From Candidatus Woesearchaeota archaeon B3_Woes (GTDB taxonomy: Archaea > Nanobdellota > Nanobdellia > Woesearchaeales > B3-WOES), in assembly GCA_005222965.1 (NCBI GenBank), contig NJBG01000001.1, positions 208,323-272,322 on the forward strand: a stretch of 64,000 bases of DNA. The letters run 5' to 3'. Position numbers and translations under genes: made by a program. Numbering within the stretch: the first letter of the stretch is position 1; every line of letters begins with the position of its first letter. Shown here piece after piece: positions 41,662 through 51,427 of the stretch. The notes under the pieces were generated by a model. The model made no database searches. It had not been told where the DNA came from and worked only from the letters and a program-made list of their open reading frames with translations.

Positions 41662-43119
41662 TTAAACATTAATATCTTCAATTGCTTTTTCTGCTTCTTT
41701 TCCTGATTTCATATTTTTGATTTTTATTTTTCCTTTTTTTAATTCATCAGGACCAATTACAATTACATTTTTTGCTTTAATTTTGTTTGCATAATCAAAT
41801 TGATTGCCTAAATTTCTCTGCATTAGATCAATATCTACTCTATATTTTTTTCTTAGATTAAAAGCAATTTCAAAAGCTTTTTCTTTAACATCTTTATTTA
41901 CAATTGCAATATAATAATCAACACCAATATCTTCTTTTGGTAATAGTCCCTTTTCTTTTAATAATAATCTTAAGGTAGAATATCCCATCCCAAAACCAGT
42001 AGAAGGTGTTTTATCCCCTTTAAATAATTCAATCATGTTGTCATATCTCCCACCACCAGCAATGCTTCTAAATTTTTCTTTTGTGTCGGATATTTCAAAA
42101 ACAGTTCCTGTATAATATGCTAAACCCCTAACAACACTAAAATCAACTTTTATAAATTTTTTATCTACTAATTTTAAGATTTCTTTTAGTTCTTTTAGGC
42201 CTTGTTTTGCTAATTCGTTTTTTGGATTTAGATTATTTATTTTAGAATCAAGAAAAATTTTTATTTTTTTTATCTGATCAAGAGTTATATCTATTTTTTC
42301 AAGCTCAGAATTAAATTCATCTTCACTAATCTTTTTTCTTTTGTCAATAATCCTCATCACATCTTCTAATTGTTTTTCTTCAACAATTTCTGATAGCAAC
42401 CCCTGTATAAGTTTACGATTATTTATTTTAACAAAAAAATCTTTTTCATTTAAACCAAGAGATTTTAATGATTCTATTGATAAATTAATTATTTCTGCAT
42501 CTGCTTCAGGTTTAGAGCAGCCATAGATTTCAACATTAAACTGAAAAAATTCTCTTTGGCGTCCTGCTTGCGGTTTTTCATATCTAAAAACCCTGTTAAT
42601 ACAAAACCATTTAACTGGTTTTGGTATTGCTTTTTGTTTTGCAATAAACATTCTGGCCAAAGAAGGGGTAAATTCAGCTCTTAAAGCAAGTTCTTCGTCT
42701 CCTTTTTTTTCAGTAATAAATATTTGTTTTATGATTTCATCTCCTTGTTTCGCCTTTAATAAATCTAGATCTTCAATTACAGGACTATCTACCTCTAGAA
42801 AACCAAATTTTAAAGCATTTTTTCTTAGTACATCAAATACTTTATTTCTAATAGACATCTCTTCAGGGTAATAATCTTCAGTGCCTTTTGGATTTTGAAA
42901 TTGTTCTTTTACTTCTTTTTGAATTTTTTCCTGTATTGTTTTTATTTCTTCTTCTCTTGCAGGAGGTATCCCCTTAGGGGTTTCTTTAGAAGTAACCAAC
43001 ATTCTGACAGAATCCCTAACAGCCTCAGAAACATTAGGATATATTCCTAAGTCTACTAAAATCTTTATTTCATTGATTAATCCATTAGTTAGCCTTATTT
43101 GCATAGTTTGCATTACCAT
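41662..43119 (-). CDS. hisS: Histidyl-tRNA synthetase fused to an N-terminal ribbon-helix-helix domain
   Basis: 485 residues. Residues 4-45 (MQIRLTNGLINEIKILVDLG, YPNVSEAVRDSVRMLV) match the archaeal CopG/NikR ribbon-helix-helix DNA-binding fold; residues 55-75 form a charged linker. From residue 77 the HisRS core follows: NPKGTEDYYPEEM, motif 2 FRYEKPQAGRQREFFQF, GLAYYTGTVFE, GGGRYD and a C-terminal anticodon domain. There is no Met between the RHH and the catalytic core except Met40, so a separate HisRS start is unlikely. The TATA box AGATTTATATAG (43145-43156) is centred near 43150, ahead of the RHH. Confidence 0.9.
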   Translation of the reverse strand: MVMQTMQIRLTNGLINEIKILVDLGIYPNVSEAVRDSVRMLVTSKETPKGIPPAREEEIKTIQEKIQKEVKEQFQNPKGTEDYYPEEMSIRNKVFDVLRKNALKFGFLEVDSPVIEDLDLLKAKQGDEIIKQIFITEKKGDEELALRAEFTPSLARMFIAKQKAIPKPVKWFCINRVFRYEKPQAGRQREFFQFNVEIYGCSKPEADAEIINLSIESLKSLGLNEKDFFVKINNRKLIQGLLSEIVEEKQLEDVMRIIDKRKKISEDEFNSELEKIDITLDQIKKIKIFLDSKINNLNPKNELAKQGLKELKEILKLVDKKFIKVDFSVVRGLAYYTGTVFEISDTKEKFRSIAGGGRYDNMIELFKGDKTPSTGFGMGYSTLRLLLKEKGLLPKEDIGVDYYIAIVNKDVKEKAFEIAFNLRKKYRVDIDLMQRNLGNQFDYANKIKAKNVIVIGPDELKKGKIKIKNMKSGKEAEKAIEDINV

Positions 43120-43270
43120 AGTGATGTATTCGTAATGCTTTTTACTATATAAATCTTGCTATTTTGAGCTAAAATATCTTAAAAATAAAGAAAAGAGCAA
43201 TTAAATACATTATAAACAGGAAATTATTTAAATCATTATTTTCCATAAATTAATATTAAGGAGGTAAAAG

Positions 43271-43552
43271 ATGAAAACAATAAAAAAATTAGGGGTTTTG
43301 TCTGTTGCAAAGATACAAGGAGTCATAATGGCTTTTATAGGATTGTTATACGGAATAGTCTACACTATATTTGGTAACCTATCAGATGTCCTTGCAGAAG
43401 CAGGTGCAGTTGGTGTTGGTCTAGGTTATGCTGGGATTATCATTCTACCATTTTTTTACGGGATATTTGGATTTATAGGGGGAGCTTTTGTAGCTTTCTT
43501 ATACAATAACGTTGCTGATAGAGTTGGAGGAATCCAGATAGAATTAAAATAA
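43271..43552 (+). CDS. Small membrane protein
   Basis: 93 residues with two predicted membrane spans (about 14-38 and 52-80) separated by a Gly/Ala-rich segment; the start KKLGVLSVAKIQGVIMAFIG recalls small archaeal membrane proteins related to DUF3566. It has one of the strongest ribosome-binding sites in the window (AAGGAGGTAAAAG). Function is unknown. Confidence 0.65.
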   Translation: MKTIKKLGVLSVAKIQGVIMAFIGLLYGIVYTIFGNLSDVLAEAGAVGVGLGYAGIIILPFFYGIFGFIGGAFVAFLYNNVADRVGGIQIELK

Positions 43553-43554
43553 AC

Positions 43555-44433
43555 TTATATTTTAGTTAAACAAACAACTTTATCATCAATTAAAAAAGAA
43601 TTTTCAGCTTGACTAACTAATCCTCCTTGTTTCTCAACCAAAGGGGGATACTCATGTAATATTTTCAATAGCTTTAATTGATTTAAAGAATATCTTACTT
43701 GAGCTTCTGAAAATTTGTTTGTCAGCCATCTTGTTGTAAAAGGCAAACCATTTAATTTTTCAATCTCTTTTTGTATATTTCTGACAAATCCTACTCTAAC
43801 AGATTTTTTTCCTGTTAAACCAAAAACAGATGGATCTCCTTTTTCTTCTATCAAACCAATTCCATTTGTTGCAAATGGTTCGATTGCAATTGTCATTCCT
43901 TTTGTTAATGTGGTTTCATCTTTATTATCAAAATTAGGAATTGTTGGAATATCATGTATATTCCATTGAGACAATCCATGTCCAGATAGATTTCTTACAG
44001 GCTTAAAACCAAAACTCTCAATAGTTTGTTGAATTGTTTTTCCAATATCCTTTAATTTTGTTCCAATCTGTAATATTTTTGTTGCTTCTTTTAGTGCTTC
44101 TTCGCTTGCCTTAACTAACTCAGAATTTTGACCAGACAAATCAACAGAACATGCACAATCTCCTATAAACCCATTAATATGAACTCCAATATCTAAACAA
44201 ACTAATTGATTTTCTAAAACTATTTTATCATCTTTTTCAGGACAGAAATGTGCTGCAATATCATCACAACTTATTTGAGGCGGAAATGCAAAATCACCAC
44301 CAGAACTTTTAATTTTTTCTTCTACTTTCTCAATAACATCCAATAGATATGAACCTTTTTTTATTAATGATTTTCCATATTCTCTGGCTTCTGCTGCTAA
44401 TCTTCCTGCTTTAATATAATCTTCTCGTAACAT
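43555..44433 (-). CDS. map: Methionine aminopeptidase, type II
   Basis: Removes N-terminal Met from nascent proteins. The 292-residue enzyme carries the five metal ligands Asp81 (CLDIG), Asp92 (GDCACS), His152 (SGHGL), Glu185 (AIEPFA) and Glu277 (QAENSF), and His62. The insert of about 60 residues between Glu185 and Glu277 marks the archaeal/eukaryal type II. It ends 2 nt from the convergent membrane protein gene. Confidence 0.95.
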   Translation of the reverse strand: MLREDYIKAGRLAAEAREYGKSLIKKGSYLLDVIEKVEEKIKSSGGDFAFPPQISCDDIAAHFCPEKDDKIVLENQLVCLDIGVHINGFIGDCACSVDLSGQNSELVKASEEALKEATKILQIGTKLKDIGKTIQQTIESFGFKPVRNLSGHGLSQWNIHDIPTIPNFDNKDETTLTKGMTIAIEPFATNGIGLIEEKGDPSVFGLTGKKSVRVGFVRNIQKEIEKLNGLPFTTRWLTNKFSEAQVRYSLNQLKLLKILHEYPPLVEKQGGLVSQAENSFLIDDKVVCLTKI

Positions 44434-44466
44434 AATACAAAATAAAAGAACTTGTTTATTTAAATC

Positions 44467-44952
44467 TTAGTATATTATAGCAACAACAACTCTTTTTATA
44501 TTCTCAAACCTTATCTTATATGGGTCTGTTTTTTTTAAATTATCTCCTTTTGTTATCGCATACCATCCTTCTTCATCAAAACCAACTTCAACAACCCTAT
44601 GTATAATTGTACCATCTACTTCATCAATTTCATAAGAAATAATATCGCCTGGGTTAATCATTCTATAATTTTTTGGTATGATTTCTATTGTATTAGTATC
44701 TTTATCTAATATAGGATCCATTGAATTAGTATCTGTAAATTTGGCCCATTCAGCTCCTTCAATTTCAATTATAACTTTATTCCCATAAACCTTAATTTGG
44801 CTTTCCTTTATCCAGTTTGAAGGAGATAATTTGTCTGTAACAGCATTATTCAATAAAGAAGGCTGTTCAATATTATAATCATAGCTATAGCTGGAAAAAA
44901 CCATTACAAAAAAAACTAAGACTAATAATAATTTTTTAATTTTAACCCCCAA
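44467..44952 (-). CDS. S26 signal-peptidase-like secreted protein
   Basis: 161 residues with a signal sequence (KIKKLLLVLVFFVMVFSSYS). The body has the S24/S26 order: TNSMDPILDKDT with the nucleophile Ser, NPGDIISYE, IIHRVVEV and YAITKGDN, as in type I signal peptidases, where the basic residue is His in archaeal enzymes. It is small and may be an inactive or specialised relative. Divergent from lysC. Confidence 0.65.
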   Translation of the reverse strand: MGVKIKKLLLVLVFFVMVFSSYSYDYNIEQPSLLNNAVTDKLSPSNWIKESQIKVYGNKVIIEIEGAEWAKFTDTNSMDPILDKDTNTIEIIPKNYRMINPGDIISYEIDEVDGTIIHRVVEVGFDEEGWYAITKGDNLKKTDPYKIRFENIKRVVVAIIY

Positions 44953-45046
44953 AATAAAAAAAGAATGAATCCTTTATAAATTTTAGTATTTTAAAGTAGT
45001 TACAAAAGAAAAGTTTATAAACAGATGGCACATCCATTAACACAAA

Positions 45047-46456
45047 ATGTATAATGGTAAAGTGTGTAAATTCGGAGGCAGTTCACTTGCTGATGCAGAT
45101 AAAATTAAGCAGGCAGCAGGTATTATTCTAGGAGATGATGACAGGCGAATTGTTGTTGTATCTGCATTTGGAGGGGTAACAAACCAATTAATAGAATTAG
45201 TAGAAACACAACATAGGAACCATAGGGTTGATTTCCAGCCCATGCAACATTTAGAGAAAAAATTACTCTCTATTTCTCAGGGATTAGGAATTGATGATAA
45301 TACAAATAGATTTATGCATGATTTAGATACTAGATTAAGAGAAGAATATTCAAATCCAAAACAACATTCTGACAATGTAAAAGCATGGGGTGAATATGCA
45401 ACTGGTCTTTTTATGACTGAATATCTTAATAAGATGGGGGCTAATGCAAAATTTATTGATTCTAAAGAAATGATAGTTGTATCTGATGATTTTGGCAATG
45501 CAATAATCTTGCCTGAATCTGATGAAAAAATAATAGCTGAATTAGGGAATTTAGAAGAAATCGCAGTTACTTCAGGGTTTTATGGATCTACAAAAAATGG
45601 AGTAATCGCAGCACTCCCTAGGGGTGGTTCAGACACAGTAGGTGGCAAAATAGCAGGAGTTTTAAGAGCTGAAATATATGAAAATTTTACAGATGTTGAC
45701 AACATTAGGAGAGTAAGCTGTATAGAAGATGCTCTTCCAATAGATGTTATGACATATGATGAAGCAATGGGGCTTTCATATCTTGGATTTAGTGTTTTAA
45801 AAGTTGATGCAATTAAGCCCTGCCTGGAAGCAGATGTTCCAATCCATGTCAGAAACACATTTAATCCGGATAAAGAGGGCACATGGATTGTAAAGCACAG
45901 GAAAAGTGATGATCATGCGATTACTGGAATTGCATTCAAGCCAGGTTATTGCAGTTTGAACATAAGAAAGGTATTGTTTTCAAGAGATCCAAATCATATT
46001 TTGGCAACCTACCTCCTTCATACTGAAGTAGGAGTTACTAGTTTTGGTGAATTTCCAATAGAACATGCGCCAACAGATGTCTCAAATATTTCCTTTATAA
46101 TTCCCCAAGAATATTTTACAAATATGACTGTTAACAGAGTAACCCGTCATCTTGCGGATTATTTTAAAATTCCGAGTGATGATATAACACCAGATTATAA
46201 TCCAATTTCATTAATATCGGTAGTTGGTCAGGGCATGAAAGAAAAACCAGGTGTCTCAGCAAGAATTGCAGGAGCAATTGCATTAGAAGGAGTTAATATA
46301 AAGTTTATAACACAAGGAGCTTCAGAGCTAAGTATCATCTATGGGGTTAATGAAACAAATAATGAGCCAGTAAATGCCAGAAAAGCTGTTGAAGCAATTT
46401 ATAATGAGTTTTTTGTTGAACCAAAAATAGGTAGGGCATTGAACTTGGTTAAATAA
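45047..46456 (+). CDS. lysC: Aspartate kinase
   Basis: Phosphorylates aspartate at the head of the Lys/Thr/Met pathway. KFGGSSLADADKI at the start, a GFYG/RGGSDT segment, and two C-terminal ACT domains (ISVVGQGMKEKPGVSARI marks the second) over 469 residues. Residues 55-130 are longer than in short forms, as in archaeal and eukaryal enzymes. The TATA box GTTTATAAAC (45013-45022) is centred about 29 nt before the ATG. No other pathway gene is in the window. Confidence 0.92.
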   Translation: MYNGKVCKFGGSSLADADKIKQAAGIILGDDDRRIVVVSAFGGVTNQLIELVETQHRNHRVDFQPMQHLEKKLLSISQGLGIDDNTNRFMHDLDTRLREEYSNPKQHSDNVKAWGEYATGLFMTEYLNKMGANAKFIDSKEMIVVSDDFGNAIILPESDEKIIAELGNLEEIAVTSGFYGSTKNGVIAALPRGGSDTVGGKIAGVLRAEIYENFTDVDNIRRVSCIEDALPIDVMTYDEAMGLSYLGFSVLKVDAIKPCLEADVPIHVRNTFNPDKEGTWIVKHRKSDDHAITGIAFKPGYCSLNIRKVLFSRDPNHILATYLLHTEVGVTSFGEFPIEHAPTDVSNISFIIPQEYFTNMTVNRVTRHLADYFKIPSDDITPDYNPISLISVVGQGMKEKPGVSARIAGAIALEGVNIKFITQGASELSIIYGVNETNNEPVNARKAVEAIYNEFFVEPKIGRALNLVK

Positions 46457-46476
46457 ATTATATGGGTGAAGATTAA

Positions 46477-46764
46477 ATGAACAAACAAGCAATGATACAA
46501 GAACTCACAGACAAAGTAAATATAGAGTTTGATGACACTAGGCAACCAATAGTAACTGAAGTAGTTCTTGACAGAGTTGCAGCCTTTCTCTTTGAACAGA
46601 TTGAAAAAGTGCATAAGGCAAAACAAAGATTACCTAACTATTCATTTCTTTATGATGTTATATCTGCGGTTGTTGGCCGGGAACACTTCTCAGAATGCAT
46701 CCACTACATGAGACAAACTTATCCAGATGAGCTGAAAGAAATGGGATTCCCTGATATGACCTAA
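46477..46764 (+). CDS. Hypothetical protein downstream of aspartate kinase
   Basis: 95 residues, predicted helical, not recognised. It starts 20 nt after lysC and has a ribosome-binding site (GGGTGA), so it is likely in the same transcript. Contains FFEQIEKVHKAKQ-like helices (FLFEQIEKVHKAKQ) and an isolated Cys. Confidence 0.6.
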   Translation: MNKQAMIQELTDKVNIEFDDTRQPIVTEVVLDRVAAFLFEQIEKVHKAKQRLPNYSFLYDVISAVVGREHFSECIHYMRQTYPDELKEMGFPDMT

Positions 46765-46818
46765 AAGAAATGGGATGCAAAGCTTTCGATGATTAATGGG
46801 TTTTATTTCTTATGAATA

Positions 46819-48714
46819 TTATTTCAGCCTTAAAGCATCAAGATTTCTGGGTGCAACAGTCTCTACCCTGTTTTGTTTATGTATAGAAGAAGCCAAATCC
46901 AAGCACTTTGAACTCTCGCCATGATTTATAATTACTTTTTTAGGTTTAGGGTCACATTTATGAACAAAATTCATTAATTGTTTCCTGCCAGAATGACCTG
47001 TCAATCCTTCTATTGTATGAACTTCCATCTTAATAGGGTTTAATTCTTGTTTTTGGCCAAAAATTGTAATAAATTCTGTTGCTCCTCTTTGTATTTTTCT
47101 ACCTAAAGAACCCTCTCCCTGATAACATACAAACACCAAGCTGTTATTAGGATTATCAGATAAATGTTTCAAGTATTCAACAGAAGGTCCTCCAACTAAC
47201 ATACCAGATGTTGCCAAAATAACACAAGGACCTTTATCCTCAATAACCTCTTTTCTTTCTTTTTGGCTTCCTATCCTCTTAAAATAAGGAGCCAAGAAAG
47301 GATTATTATCCTTATGAAAAATTAATTTTTTTATAAAATTGTTGAGGAATTCTGGATATGCTGTGTGTATGGCTGTTATATCCCACACCATTCCATCAAT
47401 ATAAACAGGAACATCTTTTAATTTATTGTTTCTTATAGCATCCTCAATAATCAATAAAACCTCCTGAGCACGACCAGAACCAAGTACAGGAACTAAAACC
47501 TTTCCTTTTCTTTCGATTGTTTTCTTTATTAAATTTATTAACTCCTCATCACTATCTTTTTTAGGAGGCAGGATGTTTTCTCTTCCACCATATGTACCTT
47601 CCATCATTAAAGTTTCTAATCTTGGGAATGATGTTACAGCAGGCTCTAATAAAGCAGTTTTTCCATATTTCATATCTCCTGTATAAAGAATGTTATGCAG
47701 ACCATTTCCTACATGTAAATGAACCATAGCGCTTCCAATGATATGACCAGCATTGTACAATGTAATCCTTACATCTGGAGTTATATCAGTAACCTCTTCA
47801 AAATCTAAACACACTGTATGCCTAACCATCTCTCTAACATCATCAGATCCAAAAATTGGTTCTTTATCACTATTTGCTTTCATTATTTTAATATAATCTA
47901 ATAACAACAAAGACATAACATCTCTAGTTGGTTCAGTACAATAAACAGGACCCCTGTAACCATACTTAAATAAATAAGGTATAAACCCGCAATGATCAAG
48001 ATGAGAATGTGAAACAATTACAGCATCTAACTGATTTATATCAAATTCAGGCGCTTCTAAGATAGGATATGCTTCATTATTGCTTGCAACATTAACACCA
48101 CAATCAAGCAAAATTTTACTTTCAGGTGTTTGCAACAATATACAACTTCTTCCAACCTGCCTGCCGCTTCCTAAATAACTTATCCTTACCCATTCCTCTT
48201 TTTTCTCACGCACCCATGAATCATATATTCTATGGCCTATTTTATCTAAAAATTTTCTTCTATAATCAGAATGTTGATACAAAACAGATCTTACGTTTTC
48301 TATAAGCTTTGATCTTATTGCAGGAGTTCTCCTTATCAAAGGTACCCAGAATGTTTTTTCTCTTATTTCTTTTAGAATAGCCCCTTGTTTGCCGATAACC
48401 AGCCCTGGTTTTTCAGCTTCAACAACAACAATGCTTCTCTGAGGATCAAATAAGATATTTCCAACAAAAGCTTCTTTTGGCAATAATTTTTTTATTTCTT
48501 TTTCAGCCTTTTCCAAATCCATTGTAACACTTGGATCTGGTCTTAACTCTATTCTTTTCTTTATATTATTGACTATCTCTCTTATTAATCCATTATTATT
48601 AAGAAAAAAATCTTTATTCTTTGTATATAATACAATATTTGCTCCTTCAAAACAAGCATCAGATATTTTTTCTTTAGGTAATTGCTTCAAAACTTCTTCA
48701 ATTATATTCGCCAT
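46819..48714 (-). CDS. fttA: KH-beta-CASP ribonuclease, transcription termination factor FttA (aCPSF1)
   Basis: 631 residues: N-terminal KH domains (VIGKQGAILKEIREKT), a metallo-beta-lactamase core with HSHLDHCGFIPYL, an Asp/His pair in LYNAGHIIGSA and YTGDMKYG, a beta-CASP insert and the C-terminal HTIEGLTGHSGRKQL with final VIINHGES. Archaeal homologues cut nascent RNA and terminate transcription. It lies 40 nt downstream of the proteasome beta gene and may share its transcript. Confidence 0.96.
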   Translation of the reverse strand: MANIIEEVLKQLPKEKISDACFEGANIVLYTKNKDFFLNNNGLIREIVNNIKKRIELRPDPSVTMDLEKAEKEIKKLLPKEAFVGNILFDPQRSIVVVEAEKPGLVIGKQGAILKEIREKTFWVPLIRRTPAIRSKLIENVRSVLYQHSDYRRKFLDKIGHRIYDSWVREKKEEWVRISYLGSGRQVGRSCILLQTPESKILLDCGVNVASNNEAYPILEAPEFDINQLDAVIVSHSHLDHCGFIPYLFKYGYRGPVYCTEPTRDVMSLLLLDYIKIMKANSDKEPIFGSDDVREMVRHTVCLDFEEVTDITPDVRITLYNAGHIIGSAMVHLHVGNGLHNILYTGDMKYGKTALLEPAVTSFPRLETLMMEGTYGGRENILPPKKDSDEELINLIKKTIERKGKVLVPVLGSGRAQEVLLIIEDAIRNNKLKDVPVYIDGMVWDITAIHTAYPEFLNNFIKKLIFHKDNNPFLAPYFKRIGSQKERKEVIEDKGPCVILATSGMLVGGPSVEYLKHLSDNPNNSLVFVCYQGEGSLGRKIQRGATEFITIFGQKQELNPIKMEVHTIEGLTGHSGRKQLMNFVHKCDPKPKKVIINHGESSKCLDLASSIHKQNRVETVAPRNLDALRLK

Positions 48715-48754
48715 TTTTAATAAAATATCTTAATAAAAAGAACCACCAACAAAT

Positions 48755-49405
48755 TTAAGCACTTATTTGTGTATTAATTTCTTCTTCTAAAACCTTTTTA
48801 AACCCTTTTTCAGTTATTGTTATAACATCATAACCAGAACCAGATGCAGAATCCCTTTGCAATGCAGCATTCAAAGCTTTTACAGCTAATTTAATGCCTT
48901 CTTCAACAGTTATATCTTTTTTGTATAATGTTTCTAAAACACCATAAGCAGTTATTGAACCAGAACCGCTTGAAACATAATCCTGACATTTTGTTATAGA
49001 ACCATCAACAAAGATATCATATAAATGAAAACCTTGTGGGTCTTTTCCACCCATTAAAAACTGAGTAATCCCAGGTATCATTGACATCTGTCTTATATTA
49101 TTATATACAAATCTAGCTGAAAGATTAGCAACTTCTTTAACAAAAATTTCTTTCCTTGTTCTTATATGCTTAAGTCTAATCTCTGATTGAATTAATTTTA
49201 TCAATAATTGTGCATCAGAAACAGTTCCTGCAATTGTCATAGCAAGAGTATCACTAATTTGGTGTATTTTTTGAGCTCTTTTATCAGCTATGATATTCCC
49301 CATAGTCGCTCTTCTATCTGCCGCTAACACAACACCATCTTTACACAACAAACCAATTGTTGTAGTACCTGTTTTCAATACATTGTCTTTAACTTCTGTT
49401 TTCAT
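48755..49405 (-). CDS. psmB: Proteasome beta subunit
   Basis: 216 residues of the 20S core particle catalytic subunit. A 13-residue propeptide precedes Thr14 (KTG then TTTIGLL), which becomes the N-terminal nucleophile; Asp and Lys partners lie in AADRRATMG and DKRAQKI. SGSGSITAYGVLE and SASGSGYDV are further family markers. The alpha subunit is not in the window. Confidence 0.96.
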   Translation of the reverse strand: MKTEVKDNVLKTGTTTIGLLCKDGVVLAADRRATMGNIIADKRAQKIHQISDTLAMTIAGTVSDAQLLIKLIQSEIRLKHIRTRKEIFVKEVANLSARFVYNNIRQMSMIPGITQFLMGGKDPQGFHLYDIFVDGSITKCQDYVSSGSGSITAYGVLETLYKKDITVEEGIKLAVKALNAALQRDSASGSGYDVITITEKGFKKVLEEEINTQISA

Positions 49406-49476
49406 TTTAGAACTAATTCATCCATAAGAATTAATAATTAGAATATGTAGTTTTATATTTAAAGCTTTCGGTTTTA

Positions 49477-50229
49477 CTACTTTAAAGAACTCTTTAGCTC
49501 AATTTCATCATAACTATCGCATAAATCTACTTTGTTATCCCATATATCATAAATATCTTCGTGTTCTAATTTTATTTTAGTAATGTTTTTACATTCTTTT
49601 CTTAATATAGATACAGTTCCTTTTACTTTTTGTACAAAAACATCATCAAAATACAGATTTCCGGGAATATAAAAAGACCCTGTACTATCTAAAAACTTAA
49701 AAACCAAGTAAATAGATGGTTGAACTTGTGTATGGTCTACATAAAAAATAACCTTTTTTGATTTACAATCTATAGGATAAGTCTGCCATTCAAAAGCATC
49801 TTTTTCGGATTCTAATCTAACAAAATGAGTCTCATTACAATATTCAATAGGAAAATCCTTAAATTCTATACCATCTGTATCTCCAACAAGATCTCCATCA
49901 AAATACACATAACCATATATATTCTTCCTGCTTAAGGTATCAATAAAACTTGCAGTAGGAGGAGGGGGTGAATAAATAAAAGCAACCAAATACCCTATAA
50001 GAATTAAAAAAATTAATATTACAATCACACCAATATAATGCTTAAATTTAGATAAAAATTCTTTTGTTTTTCGAGGAAATGCTAAATAAAAAGGTTTTTT
50101 TACACCTTTACGTTTAAGTTCAATAAGTTCTTCTTCTTTATATTTCCTAAAAACTCTGTGTACAAGGTGTTTTTTTGGATCTAATTGTTTTAATTCGTCG
50201 CTTTCCTCATTTTTCTTATCTTCTTCCAT
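49477..50229 (-). CDS. Single-span membrane protein, last gene of surface operon
   Basis: 250 residues: a charged cytosolic N-terminus (about 1-65), one membrane span (VIVILIFLILIGYLVAFIYS), a PPPPTASF hinge and an external beta-rich part with six Cys. Function is unknown. It is 7 nt downstream of the pilin-like gene, so the four genes from 52654 to 49477 look like one operon. Confidence 0.65.
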   Translation of the reverse strand: MEEDKKNEESDELKQLDPKKHLVHRVFRKYKEEELIELKRKGVKKPFYLAFPRKTKEFLSKFKHYIGVIVILIFLILIGYLVAFIYSPPPPTASFIDTLSRKNIYGYVYFDGDLVGDTDGIEFKDFPIEYCNETHFVRLESEKDAFEWQTYPIDCKSKKVIFYVDHTQVQPSIYLVFKFLDSTGSFYIPGNLYFDDVFVQKVKGTVSILRKECKNITKIKLEHEDIYDIWDNKVDLCDSYDEIELKSSLK

Positions 50230-50236
50230 CTTTAAA

Positions 50237-51427
50237 TTAACTTACTAAATCCACTATAACTGCTCTTGAATAAAGCTTTATAAAATTAGAAATACTTCCT
50301 TCAGATCTTAAGAAACTCTCTGGAATTAATTGATAACGTGTAGAATAATCTCTAACAAATTGGTAGATATTATCATCCAAAATTATAGAGCCATACGTAA
50401 CTATAAAAATTTCTTTATCACGAATTAATTCTTCATAGTCTCCACCATTATTATCATCTATAAAAATCAAAGGGGTATTTACATAAGATGCTAACAAAGT
50501 ACCAACTAAACCAGCATATTCATTATCATAATCAACTAATATTAAACTAGAGTAGTTTATCCAATAATCAAAATAATCAGAAGTTTTTGTTGATTTAGTT
50601 TCAATAGTATAACCAGAAGGAGAACCTCCACTATAAGTACTATTAAAAAGATAGGTTTTATTTGTTGAATAATTATCCATCAGAAAAACCATGTCACTAG
50701 AATTTATATCTCCATATATATCATTTTTATAAGCTACAGAATAGTTATAAATATAAATGGTTTGATTTTCCTTAAATAAGGTTAGAGAAACTATTTCTAG
50801 TATTTCTCTCCAATTTTTGACATCTCCACTCTCATTTTTTTCTTGTATTAAAAATAAAGGGTTATCACTATATAGACTAAAATCTCTATTATTGGTTGGA
50901 AACATGCTCCAATTAAAATATATTGTTGTACATCCTGCTCTTCCTTCAAACCAAACATCCAATACATTATTTGGTGTTGATAAACACGAATAAAAAGGAT
51001 AATAATCAAAACATACATTTCCTACATATAATTCTTCTACAACATTAAAATCATCAATAAAAAATAAATTTTTATTATTTCCTGCACTTAAACTCTCATT
51101 TATCATAGGATAGTCTCTAACTAAAGTTGTATTGTATATTATAACACTAGACTTATTCAAATCAACAAAACAAGCAGTATCAACCACTTCTGGAAGATAA
51201 AATGTATATTTTTTTATATTTCCATATTTAGATGACAAAAAATCTATACCAGATCTTATATCTGCTTCTAAATCTGCTTTTATTAACTGCCTTGTCTTTT
51301 CCTGAATCATATTTCCTGCTTTAATAACAAACACAACTAATGCGAAAATAAAAATAATAAAGAGTATTGTAATTACAAGCTGTTGTGTTAATTCCACCCC
51401 TTTTTTGTTTTTTATTAAATTAGTCAT
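50237..51427 (-). CDS. Pilin-like surface protein with class III signal peptide
   Basis: 396 residues. The N-terminus NKKGVELTQQLVITILFIIF is a class III (type IV pilin) signal: basic residues, Gly, then a hydrophobic helix. Residues 75-135 (FYLPEVVDTACFVDLN, NLFFIDDF) match the same region of the M64 peptidase gene at 54009-55163, so the two share an N-terminal module. The C-terminal half is Asn/Tyr/Ser-rich and unlike known domains, ending in YSRAVIVDLVS. It overlaps the upstream gene by 4 nt. Confidence 0.7.
   Translation of the reverse strand: MTNLIKNKKGVELTQQLVITILFIIFIFALVVFVIKAGNMIQEKTRQLIKADLEADIRSGIDFLSSKYGNIKKYTFYLPEVVDTACFVDLNKSSVIIYNTTLVRDYPMINESLSAGNNKNLFFIDDFNVVEELYVGNVCFDYYPFYSCLSTPNNVLDVWFEGRAGCTTIYFNWSMFPTNNRDFSLYSDNPLFLIQEKNESGDVKNWREILEIVSLTLFKENQTIYIYNYSVAYKNDIYGDINSSDMVFLMDNYSTNKTYLFNSTYSGGSPSGYTIETKSTKTSDYFDYWINYSSLILVDYDNEYAGLVGTLLASYVNTPLIFIDDNNGGDYEELIRDKEIFIVTYGSIILDDNIYQFVRDYSTRYQLIPESFLRSEGSISNFIKLYSRAVIVDLVS

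Noticed and set aside
46741-46800. Short repeat of AAAGAAATGGGAT after the gene at 46477
   Set aside because: Only 13 bp in AT-rich sequence at the end of a gene; too short to call a duplication.
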